Positions 38,749 through 47,538 are shown, numbered from the stretch's first letter. The stretch: DNA of 64,000 nucleotides from Actinoplanes sp. TBRC 11911 (GCF_012933445.1 NZ_JABBNC010000028.1:1-64000); one strand, 5' to 3'. The notes: a model not told the origin generated them from the sequence alone. Made by a program: numbers and translations.

Positions 38749-41700
38749 CTATTCGAGAAGGCTCCGGATGTCGGCGGCGGTCAGCTCGGCGGAGGCGAAG
38801 TCGCCGCCGTCGAGCACGCTGCCGAACAGCTCCGCCTTCCGCGCCTGCAGGGCCATCACCTTTTCCTCGATGGTGTCCTTGGCGACGAACCGGTAGACCA
38901 TGACCTTGCGGGTCTGCCCGATGCGGTGGACCCGGTCCACGGCCTGCGCCTCCGTCGCGGGATTCCACCACGGATCCAGCAGCACGCAGTAGTCGGCCTC
39001 GGTGAGGTTCAGCCCGAACCCGCCGGACTTGAGGCTGACCAGGAAGACCGGGGCGCCGCCGGCCTTGAAGCCGTCGATGACCTGGGCGCGGTTCCTGGTC
39101 TTGCCGTCCAGATAGGCGCACTCGATACCGGTGCTCTCCAGCCGCTGCCGGGCTGCCGACAGGAACCGGGTGAACTGGCTGAACACCAGGATCCGGTGGC
39201 CTTCGGCGACCACGTCGGTGACCCGCTCGACCAGGGCGTCCAGTTTGGTCGAGGCGACACCCTCGTGCTCCGGGTCGATCAGGGCGACGTCGAGGCTGGC
39301 CTGGCGCAGCAGCGTCAGCGACCGGAAGATCTCGAACCGGTTCCGCTGGAGGTCGCCGAGCAGGCCGAGCACCTTCTGCCGTTCCCGCTGCAGATACGTC
39401 TGGTAGATCCGGCGGTGCTTCGGGTTGAGCGGCAGTTCGACGATCTGTTCCTGCTTGGCCGGCAGCTCCCGGGCCACCTCGGTCTTACGGCGGCGCAGCA
39501 TCAGCGGCCGGATCCGGCGGCGCAACTGAGCGAGCCGCTCCTTGTCGCGTTCCCGCTCGATCGGCTTGCGGTAGTAGTCGGTGAAGCGGTCGAGCCGCGG
39601 CAGCAGACCGGGCGCGGTGATGGACAGCAACGCCCAGAGCTCGGACAGGTTGTTCTCCATCGGCGTACCGGTGATGGCCAGCTTGAACGCGACGGGCAAC
39701 TGCTTCGCGCACCGATAGTTCTGCGACTGGACGTTCTTGGCGAACTGCGCCTCGTCCAGGATCAGCCCGGCCCACGGCAGCGCCGCGTACGCGTCGTACT
39801 CGAGCCGGAACAGCGTGTACGAGGTCACCACCACCTGCGCGCCGCCGACCACGCTCGCCAGCGACTCGGGGCGCCGGGCCGCCGTCTGAACGACCGTGCG
39901 GACGGCGAGCTCCGGAGCGAAACGCGCGGCCTCGTGGGCCCAGTTGGCGACCACGCTGGCCGGCGCCACCACCAGGAAAGGCTCGCCGGCGCGGGCGTGG
40001 CACATCAGCGCGAGGGTCTGGATCGTCTTGCCCAGCCCCATGTCGTCGGCCAGCACACCGCCGAGACGGTGCTGATAGAGCGTCGCCAGCCACCGGAAAC
40101 CGTGCAGCTGATAGGACCGCAACGTGGCGGCCAGCCCGCTCGGCGGATCGTCCGTGCTGGTCGCACCCAGCGCACGAACGGATTCCTGCCACGCCGCGGC
40201 CTGCCCGGCCACCTCCCCGACCTCGGACAGATCCCCCCACACGCCGGCCTGGAAGCGGCCCACCCGCAGCACTCCGGGTGGCGCGTCCTGCAGTTCGCGG
40301 GATTCGGCGATCAGCTCGTGCAGCTTGCGGAACTCGGGCTGGTCGAGCTTGAAGTACCGGCCACTCGGCAAGATCATGAACTCCTGGCCGGCCGCCAGCG
40401 CGATGAACAAACCCTCGAACGCGACCGCCTCACCACCGACGGACACGCGTACGGCCAGGTCGAACCAGTCCGGATGGGCGCCGGGAGTCGCCTCGTCCTC
40501 GCTCGCGAACGAGACGACCGGGGCGGCCGGCTCCTCGACGTATCCGGGGACGCCGTCCTCGGTCCGGACCAGCACGTCCAGGCCGTCCGCCTCGTCGAGC
40601 GCCGGGAACACCTCACGCACCACCCGCAGCATGGCGTCGCCGCCGAGCACCACGCTCGCCAGCAGCCTGCGCCCATCGGGAAAAGTCTCGATCATCCCGT
40701 ACGCCGGTGCGGCCACCAGCTCCGTCGCCCGGCGCAGCAAGGCGGCCCGGTCGTCGTCGTGGCCCGCGTGCAGCGGCTCGCGCAGTGTCTCCGCACCGAT
40801 GCGCGTGACCCACTCCCAGGTCAGCGACATCCGGTTGTCGCGCAGGAACCGGGCGGTCAGCGTCAGGGTCGCCGGCGCGAGGCCCGGCAGCGCGGCCGCC
40901 TCGTCGAGCGACACGACCTCGCCCCGGCGCGCGAGGCCCGGATAATACGTGCGCAGGAACCGTGACTCGTCCGCCTCCGGAACCACGATGGCCGGCGCCG
41001 ACAGCGCCTCCATCGTCGCCACGCTGATCGGCCGTGCCGTCGGCGCGAGCCGCAAACCGGCCTCGTCCGCCCACCAGGCGACGCCGTGCGCCGGACGTCC
41101 CAGCGCGATGGACGTGGCCGGGTCGATCACCTCGTCGCCGTGGGCGAGCACCGGACGCAGCCGCAGACCGGCGTCGACCCGGTCGACGCGTACCGAGAAA
41201 CGCACCGGCTGGGTGAGCACCGTGACCGGGCTCGCGGTCTTGCCGGCCCGCACCATCGGGAGGCCGGTGTCGCGCGCCTCGGCCAGCACGTCCCACACCC
41301 GCCGGCTGCCGAACTGATCGAGGTAGAGGACGCGCAGGTCCGCTCCGTAGTAGGTGTAGCCGTGCGTGTGGTCGGCGTCGGCCAGCGAGTACAGCTCGGT
41401 CAGCAGACCCACGTGACGCTCCGCGCGGCGCGACGACGGCCGGTACACATACTGCAGCGAGCCCCACGTCACCCCGGTGCGGACCCAGCCCCGCTTACCC
41501 GGCACGACCGGACGCAGCCCGATCCGCGGGGCGCCGCCGTCCTCCGCGGACTCGACGTCGAACTGCAGCGCCAGATCCGCTGCGACGGGCGCCTCGTCCG
41601 GAGCGTCGACCAGTGCCTCCAGCGAGGACTCCCACGACGCGGACCGGGGCGAGTGGCCGGCCAACGCGGTCAGCACCAGGGCGGTGGGATGCGCGCAGCG

Positions 41701-41943
41701 AGGCGAGTGACGGCACGAGCACACGCCGTGCACGCTTTTCACCGCCCCGTCGGCCCCGACCACGACCGACGCCGTCACCCGTGCGGATGACCCGCCGGAC
41801 CGCACCGCCGCATACCCGATCCGGGCGGGCGCGCTCCACTGGATGTCGGTCAGTTCCTGACGCGCCACCGCGGCCCGGGCCTGCCGAAACGTCCCGTCGC
41901 CGACGGCCGCGCGGATGGCCGCCTCGTCCTCGGTCAGATCCAC
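38749..41943 (-). CDS. SWIM-domain SNF2/Rad54-type helicase
   Basis: 1064 residues from GTG 41943 (an upstream start at 42012 would add 23 residues). An N-terminal SWIM zinc motif is visible as CSCRHSPRCAHPTAL (about 78-92), followed by a long unclassified region. The SNF2 motor starts near residue 620: LADDMGLGKTIQTLALM (Walker A), ILDEAQFAKN (DEAQ), TGTPMENNLSELWALL, FLVSLKSGGFGLNLTEADYCVLLDPWWNP and VDRVHRIGQTRKVMVYR. Bacterial proteins of this layout (HepA/SNF2 group) translocate on DNA; a client complex is not known. Element copy B lies in its upstream intergenic region. Confidence 0.92.
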   Translation of the reverse strand: MDLTEDEAAIRAAVGDGTFRQARAAVARQELTDIQWSAPARIGYAAVRSGGSSARVTASVVVGADGAVKSVHGVCSCRHSPRCAHPTALVLTALAGHSPRSASWESSLEALVDAPDEAPVAADLALQFDVESAEDGGAPRIGLRPVVPGKRGWVRTGVTWGSLQYVYRPSSRRAERHVGLLTELYSLADADHTHGYTYYGADLRVLYLDQFGSRRVWDVLAEARDTGLPMVRAGKTASPVTVLTQPVRFSVRVDRVDAGLRLRPVLAHGDEVIDPATSIALGRPAHGVAWWADEAGLRLAPTARPISVATMEALSAPAIVVPEADESRFLRTYYPGLARRGEVVSLDEAAALPGLAPATLTLTARFLRDNRMSLTWEWVTRIGAETLREPLHAGHDDDRAALLRRATELVAAPAYGMIETFPDGRRLLASVVLGGDAMLRVVREVFPALDEADGLDVLVRTEDGVPGYVEEPAAPVVSFASEDEATPGAHPDWFDLAVRVSVGGEAVAFEGLFIALAAGQEFMILPSGRYFKLDQPEFRKLHELIAESRELQDAPPGVLRVGRFQAGVWGDLSEVGEVAGQAAAWQESVRALGATSTDDPPSGLAATLRSYQLHGFRWLATLYQHRLGGVLADDMGLGKTIQTLALMCHARAGEPFLVVAPASVVANWAHEAARFAPELAVRTVVQTAARRPESLASVVGGAQVVVTSYTLFRLEYDAYAALPWAGLILDEAQFAKNVQSQNYRCAKQLPVAFKLAITGTPMENNLSELWALLSITAPGLLPRLDRFTDYYRKPIERERDKERLAQLRRRIRPLMLRRRKTEVARELPAKQEQIVELPLNPKHRRIYQTYLQRERQKVLGLLGDLQRNRFEIFRSLTLLRQASLDVALIDPEHEGVASTKLDALVERVTDVVAEGHRILVFSQFTRFLSAARQRLESTGIECAYLDGKTRNRAQVIDGFKAGGAPVFLVSLKSGGFGLNLTEADYCVLLDPWWNPATEAQAVDRVHRIGQTRKVMVYRFVAKDTIEEKVMALQARKAELFGSVLDGGDFASAELTAADIRSLLE

Positions 41944-42098
41944 CCGGCACCCCCGTGACTTCGTGAGCGCCCAAAGGTACCCGGCGCCCCGAGTGGTACA
42001 GGCATGGACCACCCGCCGCGGTGACGGCGCTACGGTCAGCCATTGCCCCCATGACGGAGGTAGGCGCTGTGGTGATCCGTTCGCCGCCGGGCGTCCCG

Positions 42099-42332
42099 CT
42101 ATGTGGACACCGCGGTCACATCATGGATTTTTGTGAACCTTGGAGAGTTGCGCCCACATACGAGCCATAACTCTCCAAGGTTCACATTCGGCCGGAAAAA
42201 TGTGCCGGGCGAAAGCCTCGTTACGTGACAAAGGTATTCTCTACAATGGACGCTGGTCTCACACGCGGGCGGTGGGTCCATGATGCGGGCGCGGGTCTCA
42301 GCAGGCGGTCGCCCGTCTCACGGAATGGAAGC
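42099..42332 (+). repeat. dispersed stem-loop/20-bp-array element, copy B
   Basis: Reference copy. Upstream unit 42099-42118. Stem-loop 42132-42186: perfect 18-bp arms TGTGAACCTTGGAGAGTT / AACTCTCCAAGGTTCACA, loop GCGCCCACATACGAGCCAT. A 55-bp spacer follows, then four units at 42242, 42262 (19 bp), 42281 and 42301, and a partial fifth CGGAATGGAAGC. Similarity to copy D continues to a tail CGGGAAATGTCGGA ending near 42404. It fills most of the 570-bp gap between the helicase and methyltransferase genes. Confidence 0.9.
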
Positions 42333-42441
42333 ACCGCGCGGCTGCGCGCCGAGCCCGCCTGTCTGACGGCTCAGCCCATCCTGGAAATTTCGGGAAATGT
42401 CGGATATGCGAGAGGAGGCTGGCGGCGGCTGGCGGACGGAC

Positions 42442-42463
42442 GGCGATCAGATTGCTGATCGCC
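42442..42463 (-). terminator. hairpin downstream of the methyltransferase gene
   Basis: Perfect GGCGATCAG / CTGATCGCC arms with loop ATTG, 50 bp beyond the minus-strand stop at 42514. No T-run follows. Confidence 0.5.
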
Positions 42464-42513
42464 TACGGGCACTGATTCGCTGTGGCCACCGACTCGGCTT
42501 AGGGCTTACTCGC

Positions 42514-43338
42514 CTAGGGGACGCGTGCGACGGCGGCGTACCCGGAGATGTCCTCGAAGCTCGGCCGTGGCTGCGGCTCGTCCTCGGCCCGCCACTCGGC
42601 GACCGAGACGATGCCCGGCGTCACGAGCTCGAGCCCGTCGAAGAACCGCGCGAACTCGGCCCGGCTGCGCGGCCGCGACTTCGGGTTGCCGCGGGCGTTG
42701 GCGGCCTCCAGCGCGGCGACCGTCGCCGGCGGGAGCGGGTCGTAGGTGGCTTGCGCCACCGCCAGGTAACTGCCCGGCGGCAGCGCTTCGACCAGCTCGC
42801 CCACGACCGCGTACGGGTCGTCCTCGTCCAGGATGAAATGCATGACCGCCACCAGCATCAACGCCACCGGCTGCTCGAAGTCCAGCGTCTGCCGCAGTTC
42901 TGGGTCACCGAGGATTTTCGCCGGCTCGCGCAGGTCGGCGTCGACGTAGGTGGTGGCGCCCTCCGGCGTACTGGTGAGCAGTGCCCGCGCGTGCACCAGC
43001 ACCATCGGATCGTTGTCGACGTACGCGATGCGCGACCCCGGGGCGATGGCCTGCGCGACCTGGTGCGTGTTGTTCGCGGTGGGCAGGCCGGTGCCGACGT
43101 CCAGGAACTGGCGGATGCTGGCCTCTTCGGCCAGGAACCGCACCGCGCGCCGCAGGAAGCTCCGGTTTTCCCGCACCGCGAGCCGAATGGTGGGGAAGGC
43201 CGCCGCGACCGCGTCCCCCGACTCGCGGTCGGCGGCGAAGTTGTCCTTGCCGCCGAGCCAGTAGTCGTAGCGACGGGCGGCGTGCGCCACCGTGGTATCC
43301 AGCCGCGACGCGATCGACTCCTGCTCGGTTCCAGGCAC
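42514..43338 (-). CDS. SAM-dependent methyltransferase (PF04672 family)
   Basis: 274 residues, GTG 43338 with TGGAGG at 7 nt. The signature order is RRYDYWLGGKDNFAADRE, ENRSFLRRAVRFLAEEASIRQFLDVGTGLPTANNTHQVAQ, RIAYVDNDPMVLVHARALL, and a C-terminal GLELVTPGIVSVAEWRAED. This family is expanded in Streptomyces and Micromonosporaceae and is of unknown substrate. Monocistronic; 183 bp separate it from the AbiEi-like gene. Confidence 0.92.
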   Translation of the reverse strand: MPGTEQESIASRLDTTVAHAARRYDYWLGGKDNFAADRESGDAVAAAFPTIRLAVRENRSFLRRAVRFLAEEASIRQFLDVGTGLPTANNTHQVAQAIAPGSRIAYVDNDPMVLVHARALLTSTPEGATTYVDADLREPAKILGDPELRQTLDFEQPVALMLVAVMHFILDEDDPYAVVGELVEALPPGSYLAVAQATYDPLPPATVAALEAANARGNPKSRPRSRAEFARFFDGLELVTPGIVSVAEWRAEDEPQPRPSFEDISGYAAVARVP

Positions 43339-43520
43339 CGCAGACCTCCATCCACCGCCCCCACGCCGACCCGACCGGCCAGGCGGGCGACGATGATCGG
43401 CACCATCGTAGCGGCGCCCCACCCACCACAGAACAGACGTGGATCACAGTCGCCTCGGCCGCGACCATGCCAGTCGCCCCGGTTGCCAGACACCCGTCGC
43501 CGACCCGTCCAGGAGCGGGT

Positions 43521-44155
43521 TCAGGAACGGCCGTCGCCATCTCCGGACAGCTCGGGCAGCCAGCGAAGCAGACCGATCCCGTCGCCGCGCCGCAATCCGT
43601 TTGCCGCGGCGTGGGGTGCGATCGCCGAGGAGATCGATCCGGGATCGTCGAAGCCGGGCCGCAGGGCATCGGCGATCACTTGGGCGATCGCACCCAGATC
43701 CGCTCGATCCGCCAGCAGATCCGCCGCGATCCTGCTCGGCCGGGTGACGGGGAGGCCCCGCAAGGTGACGATGTCGTGGTCGACAGGGCCTCGATGAAGT
43801 CGCACATCGTGTCGCCGCGTCTGCTTCCGGGACGGGAGCGTGAACTCGTGCGCATCCACGGGGAGATGCCCGATCCTGTAGAGCTCCGCCGCGGAACGAT
43901 GTGACACGACTCCGGTAGCGGTGGTGCGCTCCCAGGCCGGGACCCCTGGCTCGAGTTGCAGCCAGGCGGCACGCAGGTCCACGTGATCAGGCTCGCCGCC
44001 GCCGCGTACTCGGTAGACACCGTGCGCGATGCGCTCCAGCGAACCTCGTTCGATCCGGCGCGCCAGCGTCGACCAGGCAAGTCCGGTCGTCTGCGCCTGT
44101 GCGCCACAATGCAGGTGCTCCTGCCAGTAGAGGTAGTCACCAGGCGCCTTGGCAT
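43521..44155 (-). pseudogene. AbiEi-like type IV antitoxin-family gene with a 5' frameshift
   Basis: The main frame reads, from about 44140, DYLYWQEHLHCGAQAQ, an HTH-like ARRIERGSLERIAHGVYRVRGG, then VDLRAAWLQLEPGVPAWERTTATGVVSHRSAAELYRIG and a nuclease-like C-terminal half with VTRPSRIAADLL. This is the usual pattern of AbiEi/DUF559-neighbourhood antitoxin-domain proteins. No start codon exists in that frame before GTG 43982. The plausible start, ATG 44155 (reads MPRRL), is in another frame, so one base appears lost near codon 6. Either the gene is broken or translation starts internally. No AbiEii toxin gene is adjacent. Confidence 0.6.
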
Positions 44156-44280
44156 TAGTCTAGGCCGATCGGGCGGCCGTTCGTCGATCTCTATTGAGGA
44201 CAGGAACTGGCCTGATGGGCTCCTAGTGTCGTGTGTGGGCCGCGCCGCCGGCCCGGCGGCGCGAACAGGACAGGCAGGTC

Positions 44281-45126
44281 ATGACGATTCTGATTACGGG
44301 TGCGACCGGTGCGGTCGGCCGGCATCTGGCGGCGAGCCTCGTGGAGCGCGGCGAGCGGGTGCGGGCGACGAGCCGTAAACCGGGGGACGCGCGATTAGCC
44401 GCGGGGGTCGAGGTGGTGGGCGCGGACCTCGCCGGCCCGTCGTCGATCGGCGCGGAGCTGTTCGACGGCGTGGACCGGATGTTCGTCTTCCCCTTCGCGC
44501 ACGGCGTCGACGAGGTGGTCACCGCCGCGGTGGCCGCCGGCGTACGCAGGTTCGTGGTGCTGTCGTCGCTCGCCGCGGCCGGCGAGTTTCCCCGGGACAT
44601 CGGCTCGGCCAGTTACACGCACCATCTGGCGATCGAACGGGCGGTGACATCCCGTACGGGGGAATGGACGGTTTTGCGGCCGGGCACCTTCGCGAACAAT
44701 CTGCTCTCGTGGGCGTGGACCATCAAGGCCGGAGCGCCGGTCCGGGCACCCTACGTCAACTCCGCCCAGGCGCCCATTCACGAGAAGGACGTCGCGGACG
44801 TCGCGGCCGCGGTCCTCACCCGGGACGGCCACGGCGGCCGGACCTATGCGCTGACCGGCCCGCAGTCGCTCACCCGCGTCGAGCAGGTCGCCGCGATCGC
44901 CACGGGCATCGGGCGGGACATCCGTCTGCTGGAGATCAGCCCGGACGAGTTCCGTGCCGACGTGTCGCCGTTCATCCCGGAGGACATCATCGCGATGCTG
45001 CTCGCCTACTGGTCGGACACGGTCGCCGCGCCCGACGAGGTCCGCCCCGGCGTGCGTGACCTCACCGGACAAAGCGGCCGCACCCTCGAACAGTGGGCGC
45101 GCGACCACCGCGCGGACTTCGCCTGA
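44281..45126 (+). CDS. NmrA-like NAD(P)-binding protein
   Basis: 281 residues. The Rossmann start TILITGATGAVGRHLAASLVERGERVRATSR is followed by FVVLSSLAAAGEF, LRPGTFANNLLSWAW and APIHEKDVADVAAAVLT. This is the atypical SDR/NmrA group, which acts as NAD(P)H sensor or oxidoreductase (QorB-like members reduce quinones). The catalytic YxxxK of classical SDRs is not evident. ATG 44281 follows AGGCAGGTC; TAGTGT near 44224 could be its -10 box. Confidence 0.85.
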   Translation: MTILITGATGAVGRHLAASLVERGERVRATSRKPGDARLAAGVEVVGADLAGPSSIGAELFDGVDRMFVFPFAHGVDEVVTAAVAAGVRRFVVLSSLAAAGEFPRDIGSASYTHHLAIERAVTSRTGEWTVLRPGTFANNLLSWAWTIKAGAPVRAPYVNSAQAPIHEKDVADVAAAVLTRDGHGGRTYALTGPQSLTRVEQVAAIATGIGRDIRLLEISPDEFRADVSPFIPEDIIAMLLAYWSDTVAAPDEVRPGVRDLTGQSGRTLEQWARDHRADFA

Positions 45127-45130
45127 GCCG

Positions 45131-45558
45131 CTATCGGCAGCGCCAGATGATCGGCAGGAACGGAACGTCGGGGTCGGCGCGGCTGCTCATCGCGGTGCCG
45201 GCCACCACGTGCACGTCGTCGCTCACCGCCTTGACCACGTACGCGTCGACCCCGTCATGGACCGACGGCATGTGCCGCGGCAACGCGAACGGCGTCCGCC
45301 CCGCCCAGACCTTGGGCAGGTCCTGGCCGAAGTTCGGGACGATGCCGGCCGCCGCCAACTGTGCCACGTTCATCCGGTCGGCGACGATCTGCCAGGTGCC
45401 GCTCACCGCATCGAATCGGTACACCCGGTAACTCTGGTCGTCCGGGGACGACGCCAGCACGTACAGCCACCCGAAACTAAACCCGGCGGTTCCCCGTACG
45501 CTCGGGCGCCGAGCTGAACAACGTACGCGAGGTACGCCGCATCGGAACTGTCATTCAT
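45131..45558 (-). pseudogene. hypothetical gene with probable frameshift
   Basis: The downstream frame gives about 110 coherent residues (LYVLASSPDDQSYRVYRFD to PFLPIIWRCR), but its only starts are internal. A better start, ATG 45558 with GGGAGTGG upstream, opens in another frame as MNDSSDAAYLAYVVQLGARAYG and loses coherence around 45470-45495, exactly where the second frame begins. The simplest reading is one gene of about 140 codons with a single-base indel. Family not recognised; no membrane helix. Confidence 0.45.
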
Positions 45559-45669
45559 CACCACTCCCGTCAGATGGTCGATGCTCTGCTCTTTAGACGC
45601 GGGACGCTCCGGATGGGTTGTCGGGCGCGTCTGTCGCGAGACCGTCGAGCATGGTTCACACTCACCCCC

Positions 45670-46116
45670 ATGACCCGAGCTGACGGCACGGCTTCGCCGC
45701 CGGGCGCCGAGGTCCCCGTACGCCGATGGCCGCTCGGCGGACCCGAGGACGTGGTGGATGTCTTCGTCTACGTGGTGATCCTGAACCTGGCTGTCGAATA
45801 CGTTCCGTCCGTGATCAGCGAAGGCTTCACCCTCTCGCTGCTCACCGCCGTGCTGCTCAAGCTTGCCCTGGAACTCGTGCTGATCCTGAAACAGCGGATC
45901 GTGAGCGGAATGCGCGCCGCCACGACCCGACCGGGCAAGGTGATCGCCGCCGTGACGCTGTGGGTGGTGGCGGCCGGCAGCAAATTCGTCGTCCTGGAAC
46001 TGGTCGACCTCGTCTTCGGCGACGCGGTGAGCCTGGGCGGCTTCGTGTCGGTCACCCTGCTGATCGTCGCACTGCTCGCGGCCCGCGCCGCGGTCCGCCG
46101 CCTGCTGTCCGCCTGA
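45670..46116 (+). CDS. small integral membrane protein
   Basis: 148 residues. A polar N-terminus (about 35 residues) is followed by three to four hydrophobic segments: VFVYVVILNLAVEYVPSVI, LLTAVLLKLALELVLIL, VIAAVTLWVVAAGSKFVVLEL and FVSVTLLIVALLAARAAV. The pattern resembles short actinobacterial membrane proteins of unknown function. Start ATG 45670 was chosen because coding bias and the family-like N-terminus begin there. No partner gene is evident. Confidence 0.7.
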   Translation: MTRADGTASPPGAEVPVRRWPLGGPEDVVDVFVYVVILNLAVEYVPSVISEGFTLSLLTAVLLKLALELVLILKQRIVSGMRAATTRPGKVIAAVTLWVVAAGSKFVVLELVDLVFGDAVSLGGFVSVTLLIVALLAARAAVRRLLSA

Positions 46117-46179
46117 GCAGCACGTCTCAGCGATCCGGAAGGGACGATCGGCGACGTCACCGCCCGCCCTGAGCCGGTC

Positions 46180-46429
46180 GTAGCCGGCCGAGCAGTTCGC
46201 CTAGGCGCTCGACCTCGGCGACAACTGGACGCATCTGTAAAGCGTCGCCGCTGAGTGCATCGAGCAGATCGGGATCGCGCCCGCGGTGCCGATGGCGTAC
46301 CGCGGATGGGCCGATCTGCCCGACCAGTACGGCCGGCGCTGGCACGACGACGGCGGCGGGACGCGCACGCCGAGACGCCCGGGTGCGGCGCTCGAGGATC
46401 TATCGCCGCTCCTACCGGGATGGGGATAG
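46180..46429 (+). pseudogene. decayed small conserved actinobacterial gene
   Basis: One frame reads QFA-stop-ALDLGDNWTHL-stop-SVAAECIEQIGIAPAVPMAYRGWADLPDQYGRRWHDDGGG and ends naturally at TAG 46427. The motif string LGD.WTHL and WADLPDQYGRRW recalls a conserved Streptomyces/Actinoplanes hypothetical family, here with two internal stops and a lost N-terminus. The family recall is from memory and unverified. Confidence 0.45.
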
Positions 46430-46575
46430 TCGACCTACAGCAGGCCCGCGGGATACCCGCCGATCCAGCGCGGCACGTCTGAGGCGGGACAAATCGTGCC
46501 GGCTTTGAGGGCTCGACCACGTAGTCGAACTGAGCCTGCTGGCGCCCATGGTCAACAGGCGCCCGCCGCCCGCGA

Positions 46576-46811
46576 AGCTCCACAATGTGGGACGCGCGCC
46601 CATTACGCGGGACTGCCGACCACATCATGGATACCAAGCCCGCGATGTGAGACGCCGATCCACAGTAGAGCATCGTTCCGACACTTTTACGGTTTTTGTC
46701 CGGCCGGTTTCCCGGACGTTTTGTAGACCTTGGCAACTTATGGCTCGCATATGGGCGTAACTCTCCAAGGTCTCCAGTAAGCCCAGAATGTGATCGGGAT
46801 CGTCCGCATCA
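46576..46811 (-). repeat. dispersed stem-loop/20-bp-array element, copy C (reversed)
   Basis: Same element on the minus strand: leading unit 46791-46811, stem-loop 46725-46773 (loop on the minus strand ACGCCCATATGCGAGCCAT), a 57-bp spacer, four units at 46648-46667, 46628-46647, 46608-46627 and 46588-46607, and a partial fifth. The most diverged copy: the inner stem on one side is AAGTTGCC instead of AACTCTCC. Confidence 0.85.
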
Positions 46812-46815
46812 TGGG

Positions 46816-47133
46816 ATCGATGGACGAGGCGCGTGTCGACCTCGAGACGTGTGCGGCTCGGTGGCGGTGGGTGTGGCCGTGGTGGCATGGCGGCGGTGGC
46901 CGTGGGTGCGATGGTGGCCGTGGCATGATGGCGATGGTCTGGGCGGGGTGACGGCTGTTGCGGAGGCGTGAGCAGCACGCTGTCGGGGGGTCGGCTGCGG
47001 CCTGGCGAGCTCGACGCTTTGGACTCCCGCGACCCGGGGATGGGCCAGCACGGCGTCCTAGCCGGTCAGCGTCGGCCCGGTGCGGTTGGGGATGGCGACG
47101 ACGCGGATTCGGGCGCGGCACCTGAACGGTCTC
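46816..47133. other. intergenic DNA with GGTGGC-type simple repeats
   Basis: No gene supported. Positions about 46860-46945 are a run of GTGGC/GGTGGCC hexamers, the same composition as the minisatellite at 27297-27740, and here too next to an element copy. Confidence 0.55.
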
Positions 47134-47139
47134 TAGACT
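47134..47139 (+). promoter_or_regulatory. -10 box TAGACT, leaderless VOC gene
   Basis: TAGACT ends 6 nt before GTG 47146, with no Shine-Dalgarno. Confidence 0.55.
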
Positions 47140-47145
47140 GCCGGC

Positions 47146-47538
47146 GTGCAGATTGATCTCGTGGCGCTGATTGTCGAGGAGTACGACCCGGCGATCGCGT
47201 TCTTCACCGAAGCGCTCGGCTTCGAGCTTGTGGAGGACTCACCCGCGTCGACCGGCGGTGGGGAACCCAAGCGGTGGGTGGTCGTTCGGCCGCCGGGGGC
47301 GCAGACGGGGATTCTGCTGGCTCGCGCCGACGGGGAACAACAACGCGCTGCCGCCGGCAACCAGACGGCCGGCCGGGTCGGCTTCTTCCTGCGCGTCGAC
47401 GACTTCGACGCCGCGTACCGGCGGATGGCTGCCGCGGGCGTCATGTTCGTCGGCCCGGCCCGTGCTGAGCCGTACGGCCGGGTCGCGGTTTTTGCCGATA
47501 TTTCGGGAAATCATTGGGACCTTCTCGGACCAGCGTGA
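47146..47538 (+). CDS. VOC-superfamily (glyoxalase/bleomycin-resistance-like) protein
   Basis: 130 residues. Two beta-alpha-beta-beta-beta modules: DLVALIVEEYDPAIAFFTEALGFELVEDSP and VGFFLRVDDFDAAYRRMAAAGVMFVGPAR, ending VFADISGNHWDLLGPA. Of the metal ligands, an Asp/Glu set but no N-terminal His is seen (the residue after Val-Ala-Leu-Ile-Val is Glu), so glyoxalase I activity is unlikely. Small-molecule binding or dioxygenase-like roles are typical. Probably translated from a leaderless mRNA. Confidence 0.85.
   Translation: MQIDLVALIVEEYDPAIAFFTEALGFELVEDSPASTGGGEPKRWVVVRPPGAQTGILLARADGEQQRAAAGNQTAGRVGFFLRVDDFDAAYRRMAAAGVMFVGPARAEPYGRVAVFADISGNHWDLLGPA

Noticed and set aside
42132..42186. 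The element stem-loop as an ordinary transcription terminator
   Set aside because: No T-run follows, the loop is long and conserved in sequence, and copies are not placed just behind stop codons.
42242..42332. CRISPR-like or iteron origin interpretation of the 20-bp arrays
   Set aside because: There are no spacers between units, so it is not CRISPR. Iteron origins would need a rep gene and would not occur as four dispersed chromosomal copies within 30 kb.
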